From Paraburkholderia heleia NBRC 101817 (GTDB lineage: Bacteria > Pseudomonadota > Gammaproteobacteria > Burkholderiales > Burkholderiaceae): DNA of 64,000 nt. Numbering within the stretch: the first letter of the stretch is position 1; every line of letters begins with the position of its first letter. The stretch is taken from positions 248,001-312,000 of the forward strand of contig NZ_BBJH01000007.1 in assembly GCF_000739775.1 (NCBI RefSeq). The letters run 5' to 3'. Below, piece by piece: positions 18,271 to 28,426 of this stretch. The notes beneath the pieces were generated by a model, which saw only the letters and a program-made list of their open reading frames with translations, searched no databases and was not told where the DNA came from. The translations under genes and the position numbers were made by a program.

Positions 18271-19557
18271 TCAGGGGTACAGACCGCGCATTTCGCGCGC
18301 CATCAGGATGCGCTTACATGCAACGATGAACGCCGCGGTACGCATCGAGACCTTCTGCTCGCTCGCAACTTGCCACACGGCCGTGAAGGCTTCGCGCATC
18401 ACGCGCTCGAGACGTTCGTTAATTTCGTGCTCGGTCCAGAAGAAGCTCGAGAAGTCCTGTACCCACTCGAAGTACGAAACGGTCACGCCGCCCGCGTTCG
18501 CCACCACGTCGGGGATCACGAGCACGCCCTTGTCGTGCAGGATGTCGTCGGCTGCCGTCGTGGTCGGGCCGTTGGCGCCTTCCACGATGATCTTCGTGCG
18601 GATCCTGCCCGCGTTCTTCTCGGTGATCTGGTTTTCCAGTGCGGCCGGAATGAGGATGTCGGTTTCGACGCTCCAGAATTCCTCGTTCGCCATGACTTCG
18701 GCGCCCGAAAAGCCCGCCACGCCGCCCGTCTTCGCAACGTGCTCGAGCAGCGCTTCTGCGTTCATGCCGCTCGAGTTGTAGAGCGAACCGGTATGGTCTT
18801 GCACGGCGACGATCTTCGAGCCGGCTTCCTGGAACAGGCGCGCGGCGATGCCGCCCACGTTGCCGAAGCCCTGCACCGCAACGCGTGCGCCGTCGATCGA
18901 AAGACCGGTGCGGCGCGCAGCCTCGCAGCCGACGACGAACACGCCGCGCCCCGTGGCTTCGCGGCGGCCGAGCGAGCCGCCAAGCGAGATGGGCTTGCCC
19001 GTCACGACGCCCGTGGCCGTCTGGCCCTGGTTCATCGAGTAGGTGTCCATCATCCACGCCATGATCTGCTCGTTCGTGTTGACGTCCGGCGCGGGAATGT
19101 CGGTGTTCGGTCCGATGATGATGCCGATTTCGCTGGTGTACCGGCGCGTCACGCGCTCGAGCTCACCACGCGAAAGCGTGCGCGGATCGACGCGGATACC
19201 GCCCTTCGCGCCGCCGTACGGCACGTTCACTGCGGCGTTCTTCACCGACATCCACGCGGACAGCGCCATGACTTCGGAGAGCGTAACGTCCTGGTGATAA
19301 CGCACGCCGCCCTTGCCGGGACCGCGCGAGACGTTGTGCTGGACACGATAGCCTTCGAAGTGCGCAACGGTGCCGTTATCGAGTTCGATGGGGCAGTCGA
19401 CGATCAGGATGCGCTTCGGACGCTTGAGCGTTTCGAGCCAGCGCGAAAGCGAGCCGAGATACGGCGCCACGCGGTCGACCTGACGAAGATAGTTGCCCCA
19501 CGGGCCGAGATCGTCGGCGTGGAGATAGGAAGGAACCGACTGCAGTTGGGATGACAT
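18271..19557 (-). CDS. gdhA: Glutamate dehydrogenase
   Basis: The enzyme interconverts glutamate and 2-oxoglutarate plus ammonia. The 428-residue protein has the Glu/Leu/Phe/Val dehydrogenase signature [14 protein letters not shown] with the catalytic lysine, the [17 protein letters not shown] segment with the catalytic aspartate, and the dinucleotide fold [14 protein letters not shown]. It is of the RocG/GudB-like hexameric type of about 430 residues. The position beside the glutamate importer suggests glutamate catabolism. A LysR gene and a LysR-type box lie upstream. Confidence 0.96.
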   Translation of the reverse strand: MSSQLQSVPSYLHADDLGPWGNYLRQVDRVAPYLGSLSRWLETLKRPKRILIVDCPIELDNGTVAHFEGYRVQHNVSRGPGKGGVRYHQDVTLSEVMALSAWMSVKNAAVNVPYGGAKGGIRVDPRTLSRGELERVTRRYTSEIGIIIGPNTDIPAPDVNTNEQIMAWMMDTYSMNQGQTATGVVTGKPISLGGSLGRREATGRGVFVVGCEAARRTGLSIDGARVAVQGFGNVGGIAARLFQEAGSKIVAVQDHTGSLYNSSGMNAEALLEHVAKTGGVAGFSGAEVMANEEFWSVETDILIPAALENQITEKNAGRIRTKIIVEGANGPTTTAADDILHDKGVLVIPDVVANAGGVTVSYFEWVQDFSSFFWTEHEINERLERVMREAFTAVWQVASEQKVSMRTAAFIVACKRILMAREMRGLYP

Positions 19558-19584
19558 GAACGCTCCGATCTAACAAGTGGTGCC

Positions 19585-19614
19585 ATTGTCAGAAAACGCC
19601 CACGTGAAATCCAA
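19585..19614 (-). promoter_or_regulatory. Probable gdhA promoter
   Basis: On the minus strand TTGGAT (19609-19614) and GACAAT (19585-19590) are 18 bp apart. The predicted start is near 19578, giving a leader of about 20 nt. Confidence 0.5.
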
Positions 19615-19630
19615 TGCCGTTTGATCATCC

Positions 19631-19653
19631 CGTTATGCTTTTCGTGCATAACG
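19631..19653. promoter_or_regulatory. LysR-type binding box upstream of gdhA
   Basis: CGTTATGC (19631-19638) and GCATAACG (19646-19653) form a perfect inverted repeat with a seven-base centre. It includes the T-N11-A LysR motif, and its centre lies about 64 bp upstream of the predicted gdhA start, the classic recognition-site position. The neighbouring LysR gene is the natural candidate. Confidence 0.6.
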
Positions 19654-19757
19654 TCTCCGAAGTCGAAAAAACCTGTCGCGGGCTCCGTGTTTCAGGCCTT
19701 GCAGACTGAAATAGCCTGACTGATTTCGTGGTCTTGTGAGTGCAGCCTGCCGCTTCG

Positions 19758-20714
19758 TCAGCGCCTGCCCTGCGCAAGTTCCTCGCTGACCGCCTCCCAC
19801 AGCTCACGCACGAGCGCCTGGCGCGCATCGTCGCCCTGCGCCGCGAGCTTGTCGCGATAGAGGCGGATCTCCATGTCGAGCGTGAACTGGCCTTCCGGCA
19901 CGCCGCGCGTGCCGCGGTCAAGGCGAATCAGCTCGCCCTGGGCCACGGCGTCTTCCACCGCGCTGTGCGGCAAGAAGGCGATGCCGTGACCGGCCAGCGC
20001 CATCGCCTTGAGCCCTTCTGCCATGTCCGTTTCGTACACGCGGTCCAGATAGAGCCGGGCCGGTGCGTTGGCAACGATCACCTCGGTCATGCGGCCGAGA
20101 TACGCGTTCGGCGTATAGGAGAGATAGGGTGCGGGCGCATCGGGCGTGCCGGGCAGCGTGTAACGCGCACGACCCGCGCGCTGCGGCGCCGAGTACGGGC
20201 TGATCGACTCGATGCCGAGCGTCAGCGTGTCGTAACGCGCCGGGTCGAGCGTGACAGGATGGCTCGGGTGGTGATAGCCCATCACGAGGTCGCAGCCGCC
20301 CTCCACGAGCGAGAGCACGGCGTCGTGCACGTTCAGCGCGCGCAAGCGCGTGTGGATGCGGCCGAGCTTCGCCTCGATGCGCTGCAGCCAGCGCGGGAAG
20401 TACGTGAGCGAGAGGGTGTGCGGCACCGCGAACTCGATCGTCGCCGCGGGCGTGGCCGTGTGGCCGCGCAACAGCGTGCGCGCCTCGTGAAACTGCGAAA
20501 GCATCGCGAGCGCCTGCTCGTAGAAGACCAGGCCCGCGGCCGTGAGGCGCGTCGGATAAACCGAACGATCGATCAGCTCGGTGCCGAGCCACGCTTCGAG
20601 CGCCTGAATGCGGCGCGAAAAAGCCGGCTGCGTCACGTGGCGCAGTTCGGCCGAGCGACTGAAACTATGCGTCTCCGCCAGCGAGACGAAGTCTTCGAGC
20701 CATTTGAGTTCCAT
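19758..20714 (-). CDS. LysR-type transcriptional regulator
   Basis: The 318-residue protein has an N-terminal winged helix (MELKWLEDFVSLAETHSFSR, then QPAFSRRIQALEAWLGTELI, about 1-62) and a LysR effector domain with two alpha/beta lobes. The N-terminal sequence recalls the HypT/YjiE branch, but this is only a resemblance. It lies upstream of gdhA in the same direction, with a LysR-type box in the gap, so control of gdhA is likely. The effector is unknown. Confidence 0.9.
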   Translation of the reverse strand: MELKWLEDFVSLAETHSFSRSAELRHVTQPAFSRRIQALEAWLGTELIDRSVYPTRLTAAGLVFYEQALAMLSQFHEARTLLRGHTATPAATIEFAVPHTLSLTYFPRWLQRIEAKLGRIHTRLRALNVHDAVLSLVEGGCDLVMGYHHPSHPVTLDPARYDTLTLGIESISPYSAPQRAGRARYTLPGTPDAPAPYLSYTPNAYLGRMTEVIVANAPARLYLDRVYETDMAEGLKAMALAGHGIAFLPHSAVEDAVAQGELIRLDRGTRGVPEGQFTLDMEIRLYRDKLAAQGDDARQALVRELWEAVSEELAQGRR

Positions 20715-20894
20715 GCGGGGCCAGCGAGCGGATGAGAAGTCCGCATTCTAGGCCCGCGCTCGCACGCCTGGGCGCCGGCGCGGCGAATATCGCGCGGCGC
20801 GCCGGCCACGCCGCGCCGGTCGCCGACGGCGCCGCCCTCGGCCCCCTGGCGGCAAGGTGATAAAATGTGCGGTTCCCGCCGTCCCGAAATCTGA

Positions 20895-22343
<1,449 letters not shown>

Positions 22344-22363
22344 TCGCTCAAACCGCAAGCCAT

Positions 22364-22396
22364 AAAAAAAGCGCTCGATCGAATCGGGCGCTTTTT
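22364..22396. terminator. Bidirectional terminator between purB and gntK
   Basis: AAAAGCGCtCGA pairs with TCGgGCGCTTTT (one mismatch) around 22367-22395. A seven-base A run on the left and TTTTT on the right make it usable from both sides. Confidence 0.8.
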
Positions 22397-22439
22397 CGTT
22401 TACCGCCGCGTGATCGCGTGATCGTGCGCGAGCGCGAAA

Positions 22440-22949
22440 TCAGGAGGCCTGATTGCGGCGCGTTTCCATTTGCTTCATCACCTCGTCGACGATCTGCTCG
22501 GGCGTGAGTTCGATGCTGACCTCGATCGCCTCATCGGCTGCCGGCTCTTCGAGCGTATCGAGCTGGCTTTGCAGCAGCGACGGATCGAAGAAGTGGCCGG
22601 TGCGCGAAGCGAGGCGCTCGTGCAGCATCTCGACGGAGCCCTTCAGGTAGACGAAGCACACGTCGCGGTCGTTGCCGCGCAGGATGTCGCGATACGAGCG
22701 CTTGAGCGACGAGCAGGTGAACACGGCCGTTTCGTGGGCGCGCTGCTTCTCCTCGATCGCCGCGCGAATCGTCCGCAGCCACGGCCAGCGGTCGTCGTCG
22801 GTGAGGGGAATGCCGTCGTGCATCTTCTTCTTGTTGGCTTCGCTGTGGAAGGCGTCGCCGTCGGTGAAGCTGCACTTGAGGCGCTCGGCGAGCAATTCGC
22901 CGATGCGTGTCTTGCCCGCGCCCGACACGCCCATCGCTATCAGAATCAT
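22440..22949 (-). CDS. gntK: Gluconokinase
   Basis: The kinase makes 6-phosphogluconate from gluconate. The 169-residue protein starts MILIAMGVSGAGKTRIGELL with the P-loop GVSGAGKT (7-14), followed by DGDAFHSEANKKKM and LTDDDRWPWL, both gluconokinase signatures, and CSSLKRSYRD. Normal length for GntK/IdnK. It follows the gluconate permease by 15 bp in one operon. Confidence 0.96.
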   Translation of the reverse strand: MILIAMGVSGAGKTRIGELLAERLKCSFTDGDAFHSEANKKKMHDGIPLTDDDRWPWLRTIRAAIEEKQRAHETAVFTCSSLKRSYRDILRGNDRDVCFVYLKGSVEMLHERLASRTGHFFDPSLLQSQLDTLEEPAADEAIEVSIELTPEQIVDEVMKQMETRRNQAS

Positions 22950-22964
22950 TTACTGCTCCCAGTC

Positions 22965-24326
22965 TTACACCACCGCTGCGAGGGCGAAGGTCAAGCCAAG
23001 GCCCAGCAGCGAAATAATGGTCTCCAGCAACGACCATGTCTTGAACGTCTGCACGACGCTCATGCCGAAGTACTCCTTGATCAGCCAGAATCCGCCGTCG
23101 TTGACGTGCGAGAAGATCAGCGAGCCCGAGCCCGTGGCGAGCACGAGCAGCTCCGGCTTCACGGTCATGGCGCTGGCCGATGCGATCGGCGCGACGATGC
23201 CGCAGGCCGTGGTCATGGCGACCGTGGCCGAGCCCGTCGCGAGACGGATCAGCGCGGCGACGAGCCAGCCGAGCAGCAGCGGCGACAGATGTTCGTTCTG
23301 CGCCAGCTCGACGATCTGCTTCGACACGCCACTGTCCATGAGCACGCGGCCAAAGCCGCCGCCCGCGCCCACGATCAGCGTGATGCCCGCGATCGGCGCG
23401 AGACAGTCGCCGCAGAACTTCTGGATCTGCTCGCGTGTAAAGCCGCGTTGCGCGCCGAAGGTCCAGAAGCTTACCAGCACGGCGATCAGCAGCGCGACGT
23501 CCGAGGTGCCGATAAAGTGCAACAGATTGTTCGGCAACGTCCTGGGCGCGAACACGAGATCGGCCCAACTGCCGATCAGCATGAGGATTACGGGCAGCAG
23601 GATCGTGAAGAGCGTGACGCCGAAGCCGGGCAGTTCGCTATCGGGCTTGGGGTCGGCCTTGCTCACGAACTGGTCGGCAAGCGGATTGCTCTCCGGCAGC
23701 TTGATGTAGCGGTGAATGAAGAGCGCGAAAAGCGGCCCGGCGATGATCGCCGTGGGCACGCCCACGATCAGGCCGTAAGCGATGGTCTTGCCGATGTCGG
23801 CGTGATACGCCTGCACGGCCAGCAGCGCGGCCGGGTGCGGCGGAATCAGCCCGTGCACGACCGAAAGGCCTGCCACCATCGGCAGGCCGATCAGCAGCAG
23901 CGACTTGCCGGTGCGCTTGGCGACGTTGAACGCGATCGGAATGAGCAGCACGAAGCCGACTTCGAAGAACACCGGCAAGCCGACGATGATCGCGACGACC
24001 ATCATGGCCCAGTGAATGTTCTTCTCGCCGAACCAGCGAATGAGCGTCGTGGCAATGCGCTCGGCACCGCCCGACTCCGCCATCATCTTGCCGAGCATCG
24101 TGCCGAGGCCCACCACGATGGCGATGTGGCCGAGCGTGTTGCCGTTGCCGGTCTCGAACGACTTGACGATCTGATCCATCGGCATGCCGACGGCGAGGCC
24201 GAGCAGCAGCGAAACGATGATCAGGACGAGAAACGGATAAACCTTGAAGCGCGTGATCAGCAGGATCAGCGCGGCGATCGCGACGAGCGCGTAAATCAGC
24301 AGCATGCTGCCGTGGGCCACTCCCAT
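22965..24326 (-). CDS. gntT: Gluconate:proton symporter (GntP family)
   Basis: The 453-residue inner-membrane protein starts MGVAHGSMLLIYALVAIAAL, has about 12-14 hydrophobic segments and the GntP family features PPHPAALLAVQAYHADIGKT and GLGTMLGKMMAESGGA. It imports gluconate for the kinase next to it. The ATG at 24326 has AGGAG five bases upstream. A longer open frame upstream is not membrane-like and is rejected. GntT, GntP and GntU paralogues cannot be told apart here. Confidence 0.92.
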   Translation of the reverse strand: MGVAHGSMLLIYALVAIAALILLITRFKVYPFLVLIIVSLLLGLAVGMPMDQIVKSFETGNGNTLGHIAIVVGLGTMLGKMMAESGGAERIATTLIRWFGEKNIHWAMMVVAIIVGLPVFFEVGFVLLIPIAFNVAKRTGKSLLLIGLPMVAGLSVVHGLIPPHPAALLAVQAYHADIGKTIAYGLIVGVPTAIIAGPLFALFIHRYIKLPESNPLADQFVSKADPKPDSELPGFGVTLFTILLPVILMLIGSWADLVFAPRTLPNNLLHFIGTSDVALLIAVLVSFWTFGAQRGFTREQIQKFCGDCLAPIAGITLIVGAGGGFGRVLMDSGVSKQIVELAQNEHLSPLLLGWLVAALIRLATGSATVAMTTACGIVAPIASASAMTVKPELLVLATGSGSLIFSHVNDGGFWLIKEYFGMSVVQTFKTWSLLETIISLLGLGLTFALAAVV

Positions 24327-24629
24327 GAGGCTCCTCTTCAGGTAGTTGTTCGACGTCCTTTTGCCCTGTGCGGCGACGGATGAGCGCAGCAGCGGCCCAC
24401 GCGGGACAAAAGGGCCGGCCGTCGCCGGGCCGGGGATTGTAGAGCTTATAACGACTTTTGGTGCCGCGTGCCTGAAAGACACGCGAAGACACGCGAGCCG
24501 CGCAAACCACGCGCCTGAAAGGCGCCGTTTGCGCGGCTCGTTGCGCGCTCCCTCGTTCAAGCGGGGCGGGGCATTCCAGTCTTCGTTGCGCCGCAGCATG
24601 CGGCACGCGCGTCAAGCAGACGCGCTCAT
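24327..24629. other. Intergenic region between the gluconate permease and eda
   Basis: It holds the permease promoter area (minus-strand TACAAT at 24436-24441 is a possible -10) and the large hairpin at 24494-24540. No gene is supported. Confidence 0.45.
24494..24540 (-). terminator. Long hairpin downstream of eda
   Basis: CGAGCCGCGCAAAC (24494-24507) and GTTTGCGCGGCTCG (24527-24540) form a perfect 14-bp stem, with a smaller GGCGC hairpin in the loop. No T-run is present. It probably ends the edd-eda transcript. Confidence 0.55.
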
Positions 24630-25271
24630 TTAGCGCACCGGGCGCGACAGCTCGCTCGCGGCGTGCGCAAGGCGCGTGACTTCGTCCCAGTTCTGCGCGG
24701 CGATCGCCGCCTTCGGCGTGAGCCACGAACCGCCCACGCATACCACGTTGGGCAGCGCGAGGAAGGTCGGCGCGGATTCGGCGCTGATACCGCCCGTGGG
24801 GCAGAACTTGAGCGTCGGGAACGGGCCGTGGAAGGCCTGCAGCATGTTCAGCCCGCCGGCCGGAACCGCCGGGAAGAACTTGACGATCTCGTAGCCCAGT
24901 TCCATCGCGACGATGATGTCGGTCGGCGTCATCACGCCCGGCAGCAGCGGCAGGCCCGCATCGAGCGAAGCCTGATGGATCTCGCGCGTGAGGCCCGGCG
25001 AAACGCCGAACTGTGCACCGGCCTGCTTCGCGAGCGCGCAATGCTCGGGCTTCGTGATCGTGCCCACGCCCACGACGATATCCGGCGCGATCTTCGCGGC
25101 GCGCTCGATCGCTTCGAGGCCGGCCTTCGTGCGCAGCGTGATTTCGAGCACCTTCACGCCGCCCGCGTGGAGTGCGCGGGAAACATGCTCGCCCTGCTCC
25201 GGCGTATCGAATGCGAGCACCGGGATGACGGGACCGAGGCGAACGATGTCGGCGACTGTGCTATTTGCCAT
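24630..25271 (-). CDS. eda: KDPG aldolase (2-keto-3-deoxy-6-phosphogluconate aldolase)
   Basis: Eda splits KDPG to pyruvate and glyceraldehyde 3-phosphate, the last Entner-Doudoroff step. The 213-residue protein has catalytic Glu43 in VLEITLR and the Schiff-base Lys131 in EIVKFFPAVPAGG. It begins 2 bp after the edd stop, with AGGAG inside the edd end, so the two are translated together. Confidence 0.97.
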   Translation of the reverse strand: MANSTVADIVRLGPVIPVLAFDTPEQGEHVSRALHAGGVKVLEITLRTKAGLEAIERAAKIAPDIVVGVGTITKPEHCALAKQAGAQFGVSPGLTREIHQASLDAGLPLLPGVMTPTDIIVAMELGYEIVKFFPAVPAGGLNMLQAFHGPFPTLKFCPTGGISAESAPTFLALPNVVCVGGSWLTPKAAIAAQNWDEVTRLAHAASELSRPVR

Positions 25272-25273
25272 GT

Positions 25274-27187
25274 TCAGGCTCCTTGATGATGAATTGAGTT
25301 CGCGGCGTGGGCCGGCGCGGGGGTGGCTGCGGTGGCCGGTGCCGGCGCGGCCTGCTCGCCCACGAGCGGACCGAACACCGTCGCGCCCAGTTCCGCCGGC
25401 GCGGCGGTGGCGCGGAACACGCCGAACAGTTCGCGGCCAAAGCCCACTTCATTGAGTTCCTGATGCGCCGGCTGCGCAACCGGGCGCGCGTCCCACTCGG
25501 CGGCATCCACTTCGACGTCGAGCACGCCTTCCACCGCGTCGATCACGATCGTATCGCCGTCGCGCACCTTGCCGATCGGGCCGTGCAGCAGCGTTTCCGG
25601 CGAGACGTGGATGACCGCGGGCACCTTGCCCGACGCGCCCGACATGCGCCCGTCGGTCACGAGCGCGACGTGAAAGCCCTTGTCCTGCAGCACGCCGAGC
25701 AGCGGCGTGAGGCGGTGCAGCTCCGGCATGCCATTCGCGCGCGCGCCCTGGAAGCGTACGACGGCCACGAAATCGCGCTCGAGTTCGCCGCGGTCGAATG
25801 CTTCCTGCACGGCTTCCTGAGAATCGAACACGATGGCGGGCGCACGCACCTTGCGGCGCTCCGGCGCGACAGCGGAAACCTTGATGACGCCGCGGCCCAG
25901 ACGCCCCTGCATCAGGCGCAGCCCGCCGTCCGGCTGGAACGGCGTCGGCAGCGGACGCAGCACGGTCTCGTCGGCGCTCTTCTCGACCGCCGGCACCCAC
26001 GTGAGCTTGCCGTCGATGAGCTTCGGCTCCTCGGTGTAATGACGCAGTCCACGGCCCGCGACGGTATTCACGTCTTCGTGCAGCAACCCGCCGTCGAGCA
26101 GCTCGCGCACGAGGAAGGCGATGCCGCCCGCGGCGTGGAAATGGTTCACGTCGGCCTTGCCGTTCGGATAGACGCGCGCGAGCAGCGGCACGGCATCGGA
26201 AAGCACGTCGAAGTCGTTCCAGTCGATGATGACGCCCGCCGCCCGCGCCATCGCCACGAGGTGCAGCGTGTGGTTGGTCGAGCCGCCCGTCGCCATCAGC
26301 GCGACGATGCCGTTGATCACGGCCTTCTCGTCGACCACATGGCCGATCGGCGTGTAGTTGCCGCGCTCGACGGTGAGTTCGAGCACGCGGCGCGCCGCAG
26401 CGGCGGTGAGTTCGTCGCGCAACGGCGTATGCGGATGGATGAACGCCGAGCCCGGCAAATGCAGGCCCATGACCTCCATGAGCATCTGGTTGCTGTTGGC
26501 CGTGCCGTAGAACGTGCAGGTGCCGTGGCCGTGGTACGCGGCGGCCTCCGATTCGAGCAGCGCCGCGCGATCGCACTGACCCGTGGCGAACTGCTGACGC
26601 ACCTTGGCCTTGTCGTCGTTCGTAATGCCGCTCGTCATCGGGCCGGCGGGCACGAAAATGGTCGGCAAGTGGCCGAATTGCAGCGCGCCGATCAGGAGGC
26701 CCGGCACGATCTTGTCGCACACGCCAAGGCACAGCGCCGCATCGAACATGTTGTGCGTGAGCGCGACGGCCGTGCTCATCGCGATCACTTCGCGCGAAAA
26801 GAGCGACAGCTCCATGCCGGCGTTGCCCTGCGTCACGCCATCGCACATCGCCGGTACGCCGCCCGCGAACTGTGCGACGCCGCCGCCTTCGCGGGCCGCC
26901 TTCTTGATGATGTCGGGGAAATCCTTGTAGGGCGCGTGCGCCGAGAGCATCTCGTTGTACGCCGAGACGATACCGATATTCGGTTCACGAATCGCCTTGA
27001 TCGAGATCTTGTCGCGGCCTTCGAGGCCGGCGAAGCCGTGGGCGAGATTCGCGCACGAGAGCGCGCCGCGCGCCGGGAACCGGTCCTGAGCCGCCGCGAT
27101 GCGCGCGAGATAGGCCTCGCGGGTGGGCTTGCTGCGCTCGATCACGCGCTGCGTGACCTTCATCAACTGAGAATGCGGGGAAACCAT
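25274..27187 (-). CDS. edd: Phosphogluconate dehydratase
   Basis: Edd dehydrates 6-phosphogluconate to KDPG using a [4Fe-4S] cluster. The 637-residue protein belongs to the IlvD/Edd family. It has the cysteine motifs [18 protein letters not shown] and [10 protein letters not shown], the [10 protein letters not shown] signature and [15 protein letters not shown]. The C-terminal 30 residues are a proline/alanine-rich tail ([20 protein letters not shown]) that is not part of the fold. First gene of edd-eda, divergent from hexR, with a HexR-like operator in front. Confidence 0.96.
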   Translation of the reverse strand: MVSPHSQLMKVTQRVIERSKPTREAYLARIAAAQDRFPARGALSCANLAHGFAGLEGRDKISIKAIREPNIGIVSAYNEMLSAHAPYKDFPDIIKKAAREGGGVAQFAGGVPAMCDGVTQGNAGMELSLFSREVIAMSTAVALTHNMFDAALCLGVCDKIVPGLLIGALQFGHLPTIFVPAGPMTSGITNDDKAKVRQQFATGQCDRAALLESEAAAYHGHGTCTFYGTANSNQMLMEVMGLHLPGSAFIHPHTPLRDELTAAAARRVLELTVERGNYTPIGHVVDEKAVINGIVALMATGGSTNHTLHLVAMARAAGVIIDWNDFDVLSDAVPLLARVYPNGKADVNHFHAAGGIAFLVRELLDGGLLHEDVNTVAGRGLRHYTEEPKLIDGKLTWVPAVEKSADETVLRPLPTPFQPDGGLRLMQGRLGRGVIKVSAVAPERRKVRAPAIVFDSQEAVQEAFDRGELERDFVAVVRFQGARANGMPELHRLTPLLGVLQDKGFHVALVTDGRMSGASGKVPAVIHVSPETLLHGPIGKVRDGDTIVIDAVEGVLDVEVDAAEWDARPVAQPAHQELNEVGFGRELFGVFRATAAPAELGATVFGPLVGEQAAPAPATAATPAPAHAANSIHHQGA

Positions 27188-27271
27188 CGAATCTCCTTCC
27201 TTCTTGTCACGGCGGGGACGCTCGGGGCCAGATCAGGCGCGCAGGTCACGCACCAGACAGCGATGGCGCGA

Positions 27272-27290
27272 TGTTAGTAGAAAAACTACA
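27272..27290. promoter_or_regulatory. HexR-like operator in front of edd
   Basis: Read on the minus strand, TGTAGTTTTTCTACT (27290-27276) agrees with the operator at 27408-27422 in all but two bases, and the TGT half is repeated in the flank (AACA). It lies about 90 bp before the edd start. The similarity to known HexR sites (TGTARTNNNNYTACA pattern) supports control by the divergent regulator. Confidence 0.65.
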
Positions 27291-27407
27291 CGAAGACAAT
27301 TCCGGTAAGACCCTGGGAGCACGACGTTAAACGAACGCCTAGTCTCATTATTTACAGGCCTTGCGCGTTGATGCACGTCCGGACTGAAAAGAAGCAAACA
27401 TCGATCA

Positions 27408-27422
27408 TGTAGTTTTTGTACA
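27408..27422 (+). promoter_or_regulatory. HexR-like operator in front of hexR
   Basis: TGTAGTTTTTGTACA is a near palindrome of the HexR type. It overlaps the -35 box of the hexR promoter, so it should mediate autorepression, relieved by KDPG in known HexR systems. Confidence 0.75.
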
Positions 27423-27443
27423 TAACGTCCGATCCGTTATAGT
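27416..27443 (+). promoter_or_regulatory. hexR promoter
   Basis: TTGTAC (27416-27421) and TATAGT (27438-27443) are 16 bp apart. The predicted start is near 27450, giving a leader of about 27 nt. Confidence 0.6.
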
Positions 27444-27476
27444 CCACGGATCTTTCAGCATAGTGCGAGTTTCCCG

Positions 27477-28334
27477 ATGCTGCTGTCCCAGGTGAAAGCC
27501 ATGCGCGAGCAATTGCGCCCTTCGGAGCGCAAGCTCGCCGATTACGTGATCCAGGCGCCGCGCGAGGTGCTCGATCTGTCGATGACCGAGGTCGCCGAGC
27601 GTGCGGGTGTCAGCCAGCCGACCATCGCGCGGTTTTGCCATGCGCTGGGGTTCTCGGGATTCAGGGAGTTCAAGATTCGCCTCGCGCAGGCAGTCGCGGC
27701 GGATCTGCCCACGGAACATCCGGCCGTGTACCGCGACGTGAGCCCGGACGAGCCGGTGCCGGGCGTCGCGGCCAAGGTGCTCGAGCGCACCATCGGTGCG
27801 CTCGTGCAGGTGCGCAACAACCTCTCCACGGACTCGCTCGCCGCGGCGATCGGCCTGCTCGCGCATGCGGCGCGTATCGAGTTTTATGGGGCGGGTGGCT
27901 CGGGCATCGCCGCGCAGGATATGCAGCACAAGTTCTTCCGGCTCGGCATGCCGAGCGTCGCGTATTCGGATCCACAGACGTTCCTGATGTCGGCGGCGCT
28001 ACTCGGCCCCGGCGACGTGGTCGTGGCGATCTCGAACACGGGGCGCACGCGCGACATCGTGGACGCCGCGCGCACGGCGCTCGATCGCGGCGCCAAGGTG
28101 ATCGCGATCACGCATGGCACTTCGCCGCTCGCGCGCCTCGCGAGCGTGGGCCTGCACGCGAACGTCGATGAGGACACCGATGTTTTCTCGCCGATGACTT
28201 CGCGGACTTCGCATCTCGCGATCGGCGACATACTCGCGGTGGGGGTCGCGCTGCAGCGCGGTCCGGAGCTTGCGGAGAAACTCGCCGATGCGAAGGAAAT
28301 CATCGCGCGAAGAAGGCTGGACGCGAACGGCTGA
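27477..28334 (+). CDS. hexR: HexR-type transcriptional regulator (RpiR/MurR family)
   Basis: The 285-residue protein has an RpiR helix-turn-helix (MTEVAERAGVSQPTIARFCHALGFSG, about 35-61) and a SIS sugar-phosphate domain (EFYGAGGSGIAAQDMQHKF, then VVVAISNTGRTRDIVDAA). HexR represses central glucose genes and binds KDPG. Its position opposite edd-eda and the two matching operators make the assignment firm. The name rests on context and motif; binding is not tested here. Confidence 0.93.
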   Translation: MLLSQVKAMREQLRPSERKLADYVIQAPREVLDLSMTEVAERAGVSQPTIARFCHALGFSGFREFKIRLAQAVAADLPTEHPAVYRDVSPDEPVPGVAAKVLERTIGALVQVRNNLSTDSLAAAIGLLAHAARIEFYGAGGSGIAAQDMQHKFFRLGMPSVAYSDPQTFLMSAALLGPGDVVVAISNTGRTRDIVDAARTALDRGAKVIAITHGTSPLARLASVGLHANVDEDTDVFSPMTSRTSHLAIGDILAVGVALQRGPELAEKLADAKEIIARRRLDANG

Positions 28335-28357
28335 CAGCCGGTCAGAAGGCGTGCCAC

Positions 28358-28382
28358 AAAAAACGGACTCCGGGTGAGTCCG
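28358..28382 (-). terminator. Terminator of the adhesin gene
   Basis: CGGACTC (28364-28370), loop CGGGT and GAGTCCG (28376-28382). On the minus strand the stem is followed by six T. It may also stop hexR on the plus strand, but there without a T-run. Confidence 0.8.
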
Positions 28383-28426
28383 CTGCGCGCTTCGGCCCAT
28401 AGCGAAGCCGGTTGTACCTCAGACGC

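Noticed and set aside
22470..24383. A 637-residue plus-strand frame over gntK and the gluconate permease
   Set aside because: Shadow of two well-defined minus-strand genes; repeats of Arg, Asp, Gln and His without motif.
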